Shown piece by piece: positions 1-10,421 of a stretch of 64,000 nucleotides of DNA. Numbering within the stretch: position 1 is the stretch's first letter; the number at the start of each line of letters is the position of its first letter. The notes beneath the pieces were generated by a model. The model made no database searches and had not been told where the DNA came from. It was given only the letters and a program-made list of their open reading frames with translations. The stretch spans positions 23,525,188 through 23,589,187 of the forward strand of contig CM033747.1 of NCBI GenBank assembly GCA_019671005.1. Direction: 5' to 3'. Both the position numbers and the translations under genes were made by a program. Source of the stretch: Hibiscus mutabilis. Lineage: Eukaryota; Streptophyta; Magnoliopsida; Malvales; Malvaceae.

Positions 1-23
1 TGTAGCTCTGAAATTCCAGATGC

Positions 24-545
24 CAAAAAGTTCTATATAGGAAGGACTGATGGCTCCAAGGTGAAGACTCGCAGTTCTATATAGGAAGAACTCCCAGTCA
101 AAGCAATTCACCTATGACACAGGGTTATATAGGAAACCTGTTGTGTCGAAAGCAAAGAGTCTTATATAGGAAAGACTCCGAGCTTCATTGTCTTAGAGTG
201 AAAGGTTCTATATAGGAAGAACCTGTAGCTCTGAGATTTCAGACGCCAAAAGTTCTATATAGGAAGGACTGGCGGCTCCAGGGTTTGAAGACTAGCAGTT
301 CTATATAGGAGGAACTCCCAGTCGGAAGAATCCATCAGTAACGCAGAAGGTTTTATATAGGAGAAACCAGCGTTGAAGGCGAAGAGTTCTATATAGGAAG
401 GACTCCAAGCTACACCATCTCAGAATAAAAGGTTCTATATAGGAAGGACTCATAACTCGAGGCTTCAGAGTGAAGGGTTCTATGTCGAAAGAGCCTGTAG
501 CTCCAAGATCGGAAGGTGACGAAGCTCTATATAGGAAGAACTTAC
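24..545 (+). repeat. Hairpin array with invariant TATATAGGA centre (5' LTR)
   Basis: Eleven copies of TATATAGG start at 34, 78, 126, 163, 209, 256, 302, 354, 390, 436 and 528, with a degenerate copy at 481; spacing is 36-52 bp, mean about 45. Each centre is flanked by complementary arms that differ between copies: AGTTC/GAACT at 78, GAGTCTT/AAGACTC at 163, AGGTTC/GAACCT at 209, GGTTT/AAACC at 354. At 126 a second outer stem GACACA/TGTGTC is also present. The centre stays constant while arms change in pairs, the pattern expected if base pairing is selected. No function is established. The centre resembles a TATA box, so a promoter role is an alternative. Confidence 0.85.
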
Positions 546-1118
546 GAGCCTGAAGATTCAGCCAAGGAAGAACGGAGATGTCCAAAAGAATTCGTTTTTC
601 CAAGGCTACAAACAGGGAAGTCTGATAAAAATGAGTGCTTATGAATCTTTGCTTTGTTTCCCATTCCATGAAAACAAGCAAAGAGGGGCAACTGTAATCA
701 CTCATTTTCACTTGTAAATATATTAATATTGCATGTATATTTATTATATGAATGTTACTAATATAAGGAGGTGTGTGCATGTATAAGCTATGTATACGTA
801 TTAGGGGTGTATGTATGTCGCGTATGTATCTAGAGTATGAGCGTATTTGATTAATATATAGATGTTATGTTAATACGTACGTATACTAGAATATTATATT
901 AATTAATGATTGTATAATATAAGTATACATTTTCATATATACATGTATTGCTGTTATAATTATATTATTATTAATATTATTGGGCTGGTAAATTAAAAAA
1001 TTAAATATATATTAAACCCAAATAAACATGAAGTCCAAGTCCAATTACAAGTTCAATTACAAGGCCCGTTTGGCCCAAATCTGAATCCCATTTAATTACA
1101 ATGTGCAGGTAACTGTGG

Positions 1119-1147
1119 GCCGTTGGATCAAGATCTGATCCAACGGC
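1119..1147. repeat. 12-bp inverted repeat, LTR
   Basis: GCCGTTGGATCA at 1119-1130 is the exact reverse complement of 1136-1147, with a 5-bp loop. The same structure recurs in the 3' LTR near 16202-16230. It marks the left edge of the CpG-rich part of the LTR. Confidence 0.85.
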
Positions 1148-1376
1148 AACGATGCAACCGAGGTCAAAAATATCTGCCAGGCGCGTGTTCCACACGTATG
1201 GACTGTTCGAGTGCCACGCGCGCGTGTGATCCACGCGCGGACGCTTTAACATCCCACGCGCGCGTAAGATCCACGCGTTCTGACTCCTCGACTGCGGAGC
1301 TCCACGTGGCGAAATCTGAAGCCGTCTCATCGAATCGAGGCTTCATCCAGGCCGATCGTTCTTCAAGCCATCTCGA

Positions 1377-1402
1377 CCGTTAGATCAGATCTGATCTAAC
1401 GG
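1377..1402. repeat. 26-bp perfect palindrome, LTR
   Basis: CCGTTAGATCAGA at 1377-1389 is followed directly by its reverse complement to 1402. It shares the words CCGTT and GATCTGATC with the inverted repeat at 1119-1147, so the two palindromes look like diverged relatives bracketing about 230 bp of CpG-rich sequence. The 3' LTR keeps it near 16460-16485. Confidence 0.85.
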
Positions 1403-2180
1403 CCGAAAACGCGTCTGGCCGCTGGCAGAATGTCCACACCGCCGGCAGAATGTCCACACCGCCACCGCGCCGATATTCAGTCCCCGCGTTCAGAATATGC
1501 CCAAGATAACAAGCAAAGTGTCAGTTCAGATCTGAAAAAAGGAAGATGCAACTTGCAACCAAAAAAACAGAGGCAATAATATATATGAACTTTTGTAACG
1601 GGGATGAAAAAAAAGGGGGAGAGTAAGAACAAAAAAAAGAAAGAGATCTTGTAATACGGAAAATCAAAAAGATTGTAAGCATCCAAGATAATCAAAAGAC
1701 AGTCCAGTGGTAAATTTTTTGTCTCTTTTTCTTACTCATTTCTTTACATGCATATACGAAATAGAATAAAAAACAGAAACAAAAAAAGGAAGTAGTCTTA
1801 CCGGCGTTGTCTGTGGGTCTTCCCTCCCTTGGTGATAAGCCTTTCGGCTTCTACAAGCCAGATCTGGTGAACTAAAGGGAGGAGAAGACCATTTGTAGTT
1901 GTGTTTTGGTCTAAAAAATATTTTTTTTGAGGTTCGTATTTCCTAGATCTATGACAAATAAAGGCGTATCCTCTGAATCCAACCACGGATTCATGTTGAG
2001 GACGAAAAGAAGGTTATTTTGGTGTATTTTGGGAGCCTACCGGAGCCGGTTAGCGGCGGCCGGCCGCCAGATTCTGGGTTTCGTAAGAACAGACGAGAGG
2101 AAAATGAAGAACATATTCTTATAAAAACCAGAAAATGAAACAAATGGCCAAAATTTTGATTTCAGCCTAAAAAGAGGGTT

Positions 2181-2187
2181 TATATAG
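2181..2187 (+). promoter_or_regulatory. Candidate TATA box of the LTR promoter
   Basis: TATATAG lies in a GTTTATATAGG context in the 3' half of the LTR, ahead of a T-rich stretch, and is conserved in the 3' LTR near 17252. Position alone suggests it; the array centres share the same core, so the real promoter could lie elsewhere. Confidence 0.3.
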
Positions 2188-3180
2188 GTGTTTTTATTTT
2201 GCTAAATGGGTAAATTACACGCTTAATCCCACCGCGTTTTCAATATTTTCATTTTTGTCTTGCCGCATGGTATAATCACAATCCCAGTCCCCCTGATGTT
2301 TCAAAAGGTTACAATTTCGTCCCTAAATTACACCGAATCAGTTTCTGAATGGTAAAATTACGTCCTTAACCATCCCGCGTTTTTGGATTTTTCACTTTGG
2401 GTCTGCCCCTTGGTCTAATTACAATTCTGGTCCTTTTAGGTTTTGTTTGTTTCGCAATTTCGTCCCTAAATTACATATTATTGTTCTTTAATTTCTGCCA
2501 CTGACTTTCGTTTTTCTTTCATTTCAGTCCTGTTTTCTTTGTATATATTATTGTTCGTATTATAATCGTATATGTTGATGTATTCTATTATTTTATCTTA
2601 TTTTATGTCCCTCGTACATGACTCGTATTTCATGTTTTTATGTATATATGTGCTAAGTATGATATTCATGTTTTTTTTATCTGATTATTTGTATTAAAGC
2701 ATGTTATGTTCTAGTTGATTCGTAAAAAGTATGTTATGTATTTTTGTACGTATTGCATGTTTCCTTGGCTTTTAGGCTACGTGTTAATGTGCCTTCTTTC
2801 ATGTATAATATATTGTTCACATATGTTGAAATATGTTTTATTAATAGCAAGTATATTTTTTTTTGAATATTTGTTCGTCTACATATAACGTAATTATTCC
2901 TGCATTGTTGTTCTAACTTGTTAAAGTTGTTTTTATTTATCATTTAGGATAATATGTATATACGCGTGTTTTAATCTAGTATATCATTTATTAGATTAGT
3001 ATTTTATTATGTGAATATTTACTGTCTTCAAATTATCTGTTATATTTTATATTTTTGCCTCTAAGATTGCATATCGAGATATAACTTATTAATATGGAGT
3101 CCTTTTATCTGAGCGTAAACGGGGCCAGTATCAAGCGTAGTGATAGTGGTTGGGCGTTTATTCTCGGGTAATGGGACCCT

Positions 3181-3690
3181 TAAAATATATTCGCAATTAT
3201 GACCGAATTTTAAAGTAATCGTCACTCTAATCCGGAAAATCCAATATTAATAAAGCAGTAATTATTAAAGTACCAATTTTTGGGCGGTGTGGGGGTGCTA
3301 ATCCTTCCCCATCTGTAACCGACTCCCGAACCCTGTCTTTTTGAATCTCTGGTTTTATGGTGTCCGGCCTACCTAAGTGGCCGGTGGCGACTCCATTTTT
3401 TACATACGGTTTATTTTAAAACCCCACAGAATAAATATTTTATATCCGAAAAATCACAAATACCTTTCAAAAAACACTCGAAAAAGCCACGTTTTTATTT
3501 TAGCGATACAAAACAAAAAAGGGACATCGCTACAGATGGCGACTCCGCTGGGGACATTTTTTGTTTTTTTCAAAAAAAAAAACAAATGAGAGTCAAGCTT
3601 TTAAAATAATTACCGCTTTATTAATATTGGAAGTTCCGGATTAAGGTGACTATTAAATTAACATCCGGTCATAATTGCGCGTTTATTTTA
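3181..3690. repeat. 90-bp inverted repeat (LTR end versus leader) enclosing the primer site
   Basis: Positions 3181-3270 in the LTR match the reverse complement of 3601-3690 in the leader at roughly 75-80 of 90 positions by eye, including CGCAATTATGACCG, TAATCCGGA and TCCAATATTAATAAAGC. The intervening 330 bp contain the LTR end and the primer-binding site. Transcribed RNA could fold into one long stem with the primer site in the loop. The arms are imperfect and the outer flanks do not pair. Confidence 0.85.
3537..3554 (+). other. Primer-binding site, Ogre element
   Basis: TGGCGACTCCGCTGGGGA begins two bases after the LTR end. It starts with TGG, complementary to the CCA end of a tRNA. Ogre elements are described with a tRNA-Arg primer and this sequence resembles those sites; the exact tRNA cannot be confirmed here. 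A 10-bp match to its first half (TGGCGACTCC) also occurs inside the LTR at 3385-3394. Confidence 0.85.
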
Positions 3691-4223
3691 ACGCATTTAA
3701 AATATGGCATATAAACCCGTCTTTTTAAGTGGGGGGAAAACGCTAATGCTTTTATGGAGATATCGTTCTCCCGTATGGGCCTAGCAAGTACCTTCGGGGC
3801 TCGAGTACCTTATGCTTTCGTAAGGATATCGTTCCTTCGTACGGGCATAAACGAATGGGTCCCCCTGAATTGAACCCGGTTGAAAGGAGCCTATAATGGG
3901 TGATGATCGGGGGCCTTGCTACCCTTAGTAGGGGACAACAAGGACAATTCGGGTACCTCCTAGAACCAAAACTGCATGTAGAGAACATAGAAACCCACCC
4001 TGTTAGAGCCATGCGGATAACCTTAGGTTTTAGACGGGATAAATAGGGTTGTTTTGTGTGTTTATTCTGTTTAATTTTGTCATTTTATTTATATATTTAT
4101 CAATTTTATCTGGTACTGACTTGTTTTCTTTTCGCTTTTTGTTCTTTTTCGCATACATCATTGCATTTGCATCACATAAAGGTACTGGATCAAGTGGTTT
4201 GCCTGATCAGAAAGTCTTTCACC
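3555..4223 (+). other. Untranslated leader of the Ogre element, with two matched hairpins
   Basis: No credible coding frame lies between the primer site and ORF1. The leader holds the inverted copy of the LTR end (3601-3690) and two hairpins with the same loop and different arms: GGAGA-TATCGT-TCTCC at 3756-3771 and AAGGA-TATCGT-TCCTT at 3822-3837, each followed by CGTAYGGGC. The last 180 bp before the ATG are T-rich. Confidence 0.7.
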
Positions 4224-6508
4224 ATGGAAAAAAGGTGTCTTAGGAAAGAAGAGATTAATTTATCAGTCAGACATTGGTCAGAAGTCAATCAGAAAATCCA
4301 AGGAGACAGTTTGCCAAACGAACGCATAATAACAGGATACACTTATGTGAGTCTTCAACAGAACGACTTGTGGGATCTTCAAAGCATTTGGGAAAGATGG
4401 GACCGAAGACTATAAGACTTGTTCAGCAATAGTTATGGCGACATCGCACAGCTGTTGTTTGTTCGGATTAACCAGCCCCTACTCCGAGCTATAGTCCAGT
4501 TCTGGAATCCGGCTTTTTGCTGTTTCACCTTTAATGGGCAGGACATGATGCCTACGGTAGAAGAATACACTGCTTTACTTAACCAGAAAAATATCCAGGA
4601 GGATTGGATCTACGCGAAGCCTCCAAGGAATCAGAATTACACTGCGAAACTCAAAACCTTTGCGAGAATGAGTGACGATTGGGTTAGTGGCCTCCTTCAA
4701 ATCCGAGGAGATAATACAGTCTTTGCATGGGAGAGTATTCGGGACATCATATCGACACATCCAGACGAGGCAAAGAAAATGGACCTATTCGCTTTAGGAA
4801 TATATGGCTTGGTGATCTTTCCCAGAGTACTCGGGAACATTGACATAGCCATTCTGGATTTGTTTGAGCGGGTGAAACGAAAAGCAAACCTGGTACCAGC
4901 AATCTTGGTCGAGACTTTCATTTCCTTAAACGCTAGCCGGAAACATGAAGAAGGACGTTTTCGAGGCTGCGCACAGCTATTACAAGTATGGATTCAGAGT
5001 CACATATGGAAGACGCCGACAAGAGTCCTGCCGAGGATATCCTTCCAAGGTTTTTCACCTTTACGAGAGTACTTAGCAAAGGAATGGCGAGAGGATTTGA
5101 AAACAAAAATGTGGACCAGGTTCTTCAGGAACATTCAAGATGAAGACATAGCATGAAGGGTCCCATGGCTCGGTAAAGTTAATTATTTTCTATACAGTTG
5201 TGGTGACTTCAACTGGCTGATGATGTTGGGATTGCATGAAGGGATCGCTTGTGCCCCGCTTTTAGTATCTCGGCAGTTCGGATCACGACAGTTCATTCCC
5301 AATACCGCCGGATTAAGCCAAACTGAATTTCTTTTCAAAGGGGAGTTCAAAGGAAAAATTCAGACCATCATGAGGGCACAGGATCATTGTTACGGATCGG
5401 GGTGGAAGGAGATACCGAGCACATGACTACCCCCGTTATGATCTTTGGAGACGTTTGAGGGTTAATAATGTGATTCCCGAATCTGATCAAGGACCAGCCG
5501 TGTCACTCAAGAGCTTACAAGGGTGGTACCGTTCGGCCGACATCTTAAGGAGTGAACTCAAGAAGTTAAAAGGAAAATGGACATTCAACGGACCCAACAT
5601 GCGGCGAGCTCTATAAGGCAAGCTTAGAAGTTGATGAGCGAGACGGGATCATTAGGCAATTGAAGAAATTGAATGCAGATTTAAGCGACAAAAATACTCT
5701 TTATCAAAAAGATGCCCTCCTGTTACAAGCAAAAATACAAAAGGCCGGCGAGTCGGTTCAGTAGCTGTGGAAAGAGAAAGAATGAACGACATCCGTTTGA
5801 TGGAAGAAGAACGAAAATTAACAAAAGAGCGATCGAAAAGAGATTGAAAGCTGCCGTTTGGCTATAGAGGAAGAAAAACGGTCCGCCAAGAAGGCCATTG
5901 ATCAAGAGAAAGAAAGATTCGGACAAAGAAATCAGCAAGGGAAAACAAGCTGTCCATCATGGAGAGAAAAGTGTTGCCGTATGGAAAAGAAAATCCATAA
6001 ATAACCAAACAGATCATTAGAAATGCAGAAACTGTACGATGACACTATTCAGAGATTGGAGCAAAGCCAAAGTCAAAGTGATGAATTAAAAGGAAAGGTG
6101 GCGGAAGTCGAACACTCACTTCGAATGTACTGCCGCATGAATAACTTCGCTGAGCTGCAGGAAAGAGAACGAGAGGTGGGTGTGTTACAAGCACGGATTG
6201 GGTCCCTCGAAGCAATCGTGGAGGATTACAAGGAAAGAATTAATGTGTTCGAAGAAGCTGTAGCCGGAGGGGACACCTATTGGCAAAAGAGATTACGCGA
6301 CGCTGCTCGAATGGTACAGGACAGAGACCAGTACTACGCAAACCTAATGGCGGACATACAGCGAGTCGCCAGACATGTAAATGATTTAGCTGTCGAGGCT
6401 GAAACACTCCGACCTTTCATAGCCCCGGGAATGGAAGAAGCTCCTAGGTTCCTCAAGCTGCTCAAGGCAATTGGAAAGTTAGGAGATAGAGCTAGAGTCT
6501 ATCTATAG
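4224..6508 (+). pseudogene. Ogre ORF1 (extra ORF before gag), broken
   Basis: The start MEKRCLRKEE at 4224 follows the leader. The frame carries the pattern known from plant Ogre/Tat ORF1 proteins (a DUF7745-like domain): WNPAFCCFTF, PTVEEYTALL, FALGIYGLVIFP, ETFISLNA and GCAQLL between 4490 and 4990, then APLL and SRQFIP near 5256-5300. The C-terminal part (6023-6508) is rich in heptads and likely a coiled coil, ending in a conserved-looking tail before a TAG stop. Breaks: an in-frame TAA at 4413, TGA at 5154 (probably from TGG), further stops near 5175, and frameshifts between about 5420 and 6020. Its function is unknown; it is absent from most gypsy elements. Confidence is high for identity, and high that it cannot be translated whole. 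Confidence 0.85.
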
Positions 6509-6748
6509 GACTCTGTGTTATAATTAGATCTTTTGTACTAGGGATCTTTACTTTGTAACACGAATTTTTTTGTAATCAAGACCCTTTAATTCCCGTGGGA
6601 AGTAGTTCAAAAGGGTGATTACCAGTGAATCATACCTTGTCTCGCATGCATTCTTGCATTTGCATCATAACATTAGCATCATTGTACATGCATTTATTTT
6701 TTGCAACCATATTAACAATATGAATATTGTGGCATTATATGTAGTTAA

Positions 6749-8290
6749 CCCGCAATCATTCATCACCTATACTTTACCCGGCTACAAAGAAAGCTCGTGG
6801 AAGAAAGAATAATCAGTCTAGAAAGAGGGCAAAGAGAGCTCGAGTCAAGGCTTGAAGAGGCCCAGAGAAGCCTTAGTGATCAGATTGCGCAGTCACAAAC
6901 ATCTATAGTATCTGACATAACTGCATTGCTGGCAAAAAGTCTTGGAAAACGAGTAGAAGGAGAAAATGTTCCAGAACCAGAAGGTACCCCGGCTCACTTC
7001 AAGGTTCAACCAACTGCACCAAACCAAGCTAGAAAGGTGTATATTGACCCTGCAGGAATGTCTTCTAGCTTTCAAATAGGGGCACCTGAGACTCAACCCC
7101 TCGATACTGAAGCACTTTATGAAGAAGAAGTGCCGGACCTAAACATGGTCGAAAGGATCAGGAGCGAGGTAGAAAAAAAGTGGGAAGAAAGATTTTGCCT
7201 CATGGAAGAAAAAATTAAAGCGTTACAATCAAATGAAGAATCAGGAAATGACGCTAGTGACCTAAGTCTGGTGTCTGATCTTGTCCTGCCGCCAAAATTC
7301 AAAACGCCAGAGTTCGATAAATATGATGGAACCACATGTCCTTCTGCACACATAACGATGTATTATAGAAAAATGGCGGCTTACCATAAAGATGAAAAGC
7401 TGTTGATCCATTGTTTCGGGATAGTCTAATCGAGCGGCGTTACGTTGGTACACTCAAATGAGCAAGGCAAATGTCAAGACATGGAAAGATTTGTCTAAAG
7501 CATTTTCCGAGCAATACAAACATGTAACAGACATGATCCCTAGCAGAATTATGTTAGAAAATATGGGGCAAAAGTCCAATGAAAGCCTGCGACAATATGC
7601 CCAAAGGTGGAGAGAAGTGGCCGCCCAAATCCAGCCACCTATCCCGAGCATGAAATCACGCCATTATTTGTCAATACTGAAAAAGGGGCACTCTTTGACC
7701 GCCTCATTAATAACACAACACAAAGTGTTTTGCTGACTTAATCAGACTGGGAGTCTCTCGAATCGCAATTAAGAGCGGCATAATTGATGGTGGGGAAGGG
7801 TCTCAAAAGTACAACAAGAGAAATGAAGTAAACACCACCAGCACCTATACTACCCCCAAAAACTTCACAGTCTCACAGCCACAAGCACTGTGGGAAAAAC
7901 ACAAAATTCGAATCAAAGAGATGAGAGAGTCGCGAAAAAGAGAAAGAGAGGAGAACTTTCACTCCCCTACCTGTTTCATATACTCGAAACTTTATTCCCA
8001 GTTATATGAAGCGGACTGGTCCGCCATACATCGTTACTCTGTCAATCCACCCTTCCCGCCTTGGTACAATCCAAGCACACATTGCGACTATCACGGCGGT
8101 ACCCTGGACATCCCACCGAGAATTGCCTTGCCTTCAAAAAGCTTGCGCAGAATTTAATCGATTCGGGATATTGAAGTTTGAAGAGCCAAGCGTAGCCAAC
8201 AACCCGCTGCCCAATCATGGGAGCAGAGGAGTTAATGTCATAGAAGAATGCTTTACCAGAGGATAAAGGATGACGTGCGTAAATCAAGTC
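6749..8290 (+). pseudogene. Ogre gag, broken by frameshifts
   Basis: An open frame runs from 6749 without an upstream ATG; coiled-coil sequence starts near 6797. The retrotransposon Gag core follows: PEFDKYDGTTCPSAH near 7309, then WKDLSKAFSEQY and QYAQRWREVAAQI in a shifted frame (7458-7736). Two small indels separate these parts at about 7410-7445. Further on, CDYHGG near 8090 and, after another shift, a downstream H and C form a zinc-knuckle-like CxxH...HxxxxC; LPNHGSRGVNVIEE (to about 8250) resembles the usual Tat Gag C-terminus. Gag builds the virus-like particle that packages element RNA. Stops at 7427 and 7734 and several shifts mean no full product. Confidence 0.82.
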
Positions 8291-8321
8291 TCCTTTACGG
8301 TGGGTATTTCAACAATTATGC

Positions 8322-10213
8322 ATGGCTCGTGTGATCAACAAAGGCATGATAATAAGGCAGAAGGAATGTGGAGAGTATTGCGAATTCCATCAGACTGAAA
8401 GGCATGATATCCAAGAATGTGAAGAGTTCAAGAAATTGGTGCAGAAGTTGATGAATGAAAAACAAATTGAATTCTTTAAGGAGCCCATGGGGAAGGGATC
8501 AGACGTACACATGATAGATAGCCCCAAAGCTAGATACGGGAAGGATAGACCTTTTATCATCTCTCCCAGGACAGGAAATGCAGGTGTCTCCCAAGGAGAA
8601 ACCAGCAAAATAAATCCCAAGATCATCATTTCAGCACCATCCCCATTCCCATTCAAAGATATACAACAAATTCCCTGGAATTATGCTGTAAATGTGACCA
8701 CGCCCGAAAAATCAGAACACGAACAAGTAAAAAAGCCTACGCTGGAAGACCAACAAAGCCAGAACGATGTGAACGTTGGTGAGGCAGGCCATTTCACAAG
8801 GAGCGGCCGATGTTATTCCTCCGAGGCTTTGAAAGCGGCTGAAAAAGATAGGGGGAAGAGTACAGCAGTTAGCCCTACGCAGATATTTGGAGAAGAACCT
8901 CCCCAAAAGATAAACGAACCAGTAACTGAGGCTCAGGCCAAAGAATTTCTAAAGTTCTTAAGACATAGCGAGTACAGCGTAGTGGAACAACTACGAAAAC
9001 AACCGGCCAGGATCACAGTGCTGGAATTACTCTTGAGTTCAGAGAAGCATCGGGAGACGCTATTGAAAGTGCTGAATCAAACTTTTGTGCCCCAAGACAT
9101 TTCTGTATCAAATCTGGACATGATAGTGGCGCATATTACCACCTATAATCATATCACATTCAGCGATGATGAGATCCCGGAGGGAGGAATGGGGTCAACC
9201 AAAGCCCTTAACATTACTACCCACTGCAAAGGGTATGTATTACCAGGAGTACTGATCGACAACGGGTCAGCATTGATTGTCTTGCCTATGGTAACCCTGC
9301 AAAAATTGCCAATAGATGGTTCGCACCTAAAGCCTTGTCACAACTCGGTAAGAGCCTTTGATGGTACGCAAAAAGGAACAATGGGGAAAATTGAGGTGCC
9401 CCTATTGATCGGACCAACTGAATATGTGATCGATTTTGTGGTGATGGATATAAAACTGTCTTACAGCTGCTTGTAGGGAAGACCGTGGATCCACTCCGCA
9501 GGAGTTGTCCCATCATCATTGCATCAAAAATTAAAATTTGTAGTTGAAGGCAAATTGGTCACAGTAGAGGCAGAGCATGAATTTGTTGCTTCGGTGACAT
9601 CAGATACCCCCTACATTCAAAATGATGAAGATGCTGCGGAATGCTCATTCCGAGCATTGGAACTAGTAAATGCCACATTCATTTTAGAAGGAAGTCGGAT
9701 CCCCTACCCCAGGTTATCTAATTGTACTAAGATGACCGTCGCAGAAACTCTGGGCCGAGGAGCCAAAATAGGAAAAGGGCTGGGGAAGAAATTACAAGGA
9801 AACCTGAGACCCAAGAATATGATAACCAAGAAGGATCGTTTCGGACTGGGTTACCAACCAAGTGTCCAACAGAAGAAAGAGGAATATAAGAGAAAGGAGG
9901 AGCAAAGAAAAGCCAGATCTAAAGGAGAAGACATTCCGTGGAGGTCGTTGTCCTTTCCTAGTTTGAAAGCCGCTTTCATCTCCGGAGGGTTCTACCAACC
10001 AGGTCAAGATATTGGAGAGGCAATGAAGAAAAATGATGAACTTAACCATGAGGAAATACTCAGTAAATCATTTGAAGGGATGTACATCAACATGATAGCT
10101 GAAAATGACCGAGGTAGCAAAATGTTGACCAACATCCGCCCTTGCCATCCCGGGGAAACACTCGATAACTGGAGCTGCATTGATCTACCTGTAGTTTTTA
10201 GGAATAGATCAGA
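8322..10213 (+). pseudogene. Ogre Gag end plus protease, one in-frame stop
   Basis: One frame starts with MARVINKGM, then a second knuckle CEFHQTERHDIQEC (about 8380-8420). The aspartic protease follows: LIDNGSALIVLP with the catalytic Asp at 9258-9260; Tat proteases use D-N-G-S where many relatives have DTGA. A TAG at 9474-9476 interrupts the frame at a Leu-type codon inside the conserved SYSCL-GRPWIH stretch; after it the same frame stays open to 10214. A glycine-rich GRGAKIGKGLGKKLQG near 9750-9800 looks like a G-patch, which occurs in this lineage. The protease cuts the polyprotein during particle maturation. The frame closes with TAA at 10215-10217 unless the predicted intron is removed. 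Confidence 0.85.
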
Positions 10214-10421
10214 GTAATGCTCCGAATCAACCTTTTGTTTTTGCCCATAGACAATGGGGATCTCTTGTATGGGGCACCTATGTTAACTTTTTGATTGAAA
10301 TGAAAATATCCCCACTTTCTTAAAAATGACCAAAGTCTCATTTATTCATGCATTCTTCATATTCATTCCCTTCATGTAAAGCCGTCTCTTTCCCAATACA
10401 ATTCATTCTCATTTATTGCAG
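10214..10421 (+). other. Predicted 208-bp intron between pro and RT
   Basis: A GTAATG donor at 10214 and a TTTATTGCAG acceptor ending at 10421, preceded by a T/C-rich tract, bracket the stop that ends the protease frame. Splicing joins GA at 10212-10213 to G at 10422, making a GAG codon and keeping pro and RT in the same frame. Ogre elements are known to splice a short intron at this place. Splice sites are read by eye; transcript evidence is not available. Confidence 0.75.

Larger units (their letters stand above)
1..3534 (+). repeat. 5' LTR of the Ogre element (5' truncated by window)
   Basis: Position 1 aligns with 15097 in the 3' LTR, and the pair stay collinear to the shared end ...GCTACA at 3534 and 18604. 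Regions in order: a hairpin array (about 1-545), an AT-rich stretch with repeated ATGTAT words (680-1010), a CpG-rich part between two palindromes (1119-1402), a polypurine stretch (1530-1790), and a U5-like end with a stretch inverted again in the leader. Small indels separate the copies: a 20-bp tandem duplication near 1428-1460 here, and an extra GC-rich block near 17112-17140 in the other copy. Confidence 0.93.

Noticed and set aside
301..780. 159-residue open frame on the minus strand, repeated at 15397-15876
   Set aside because: It is the hairpin array read backward; the repeated FLYRT-like peptides come from the TATATAGGA units and differ with each arm.
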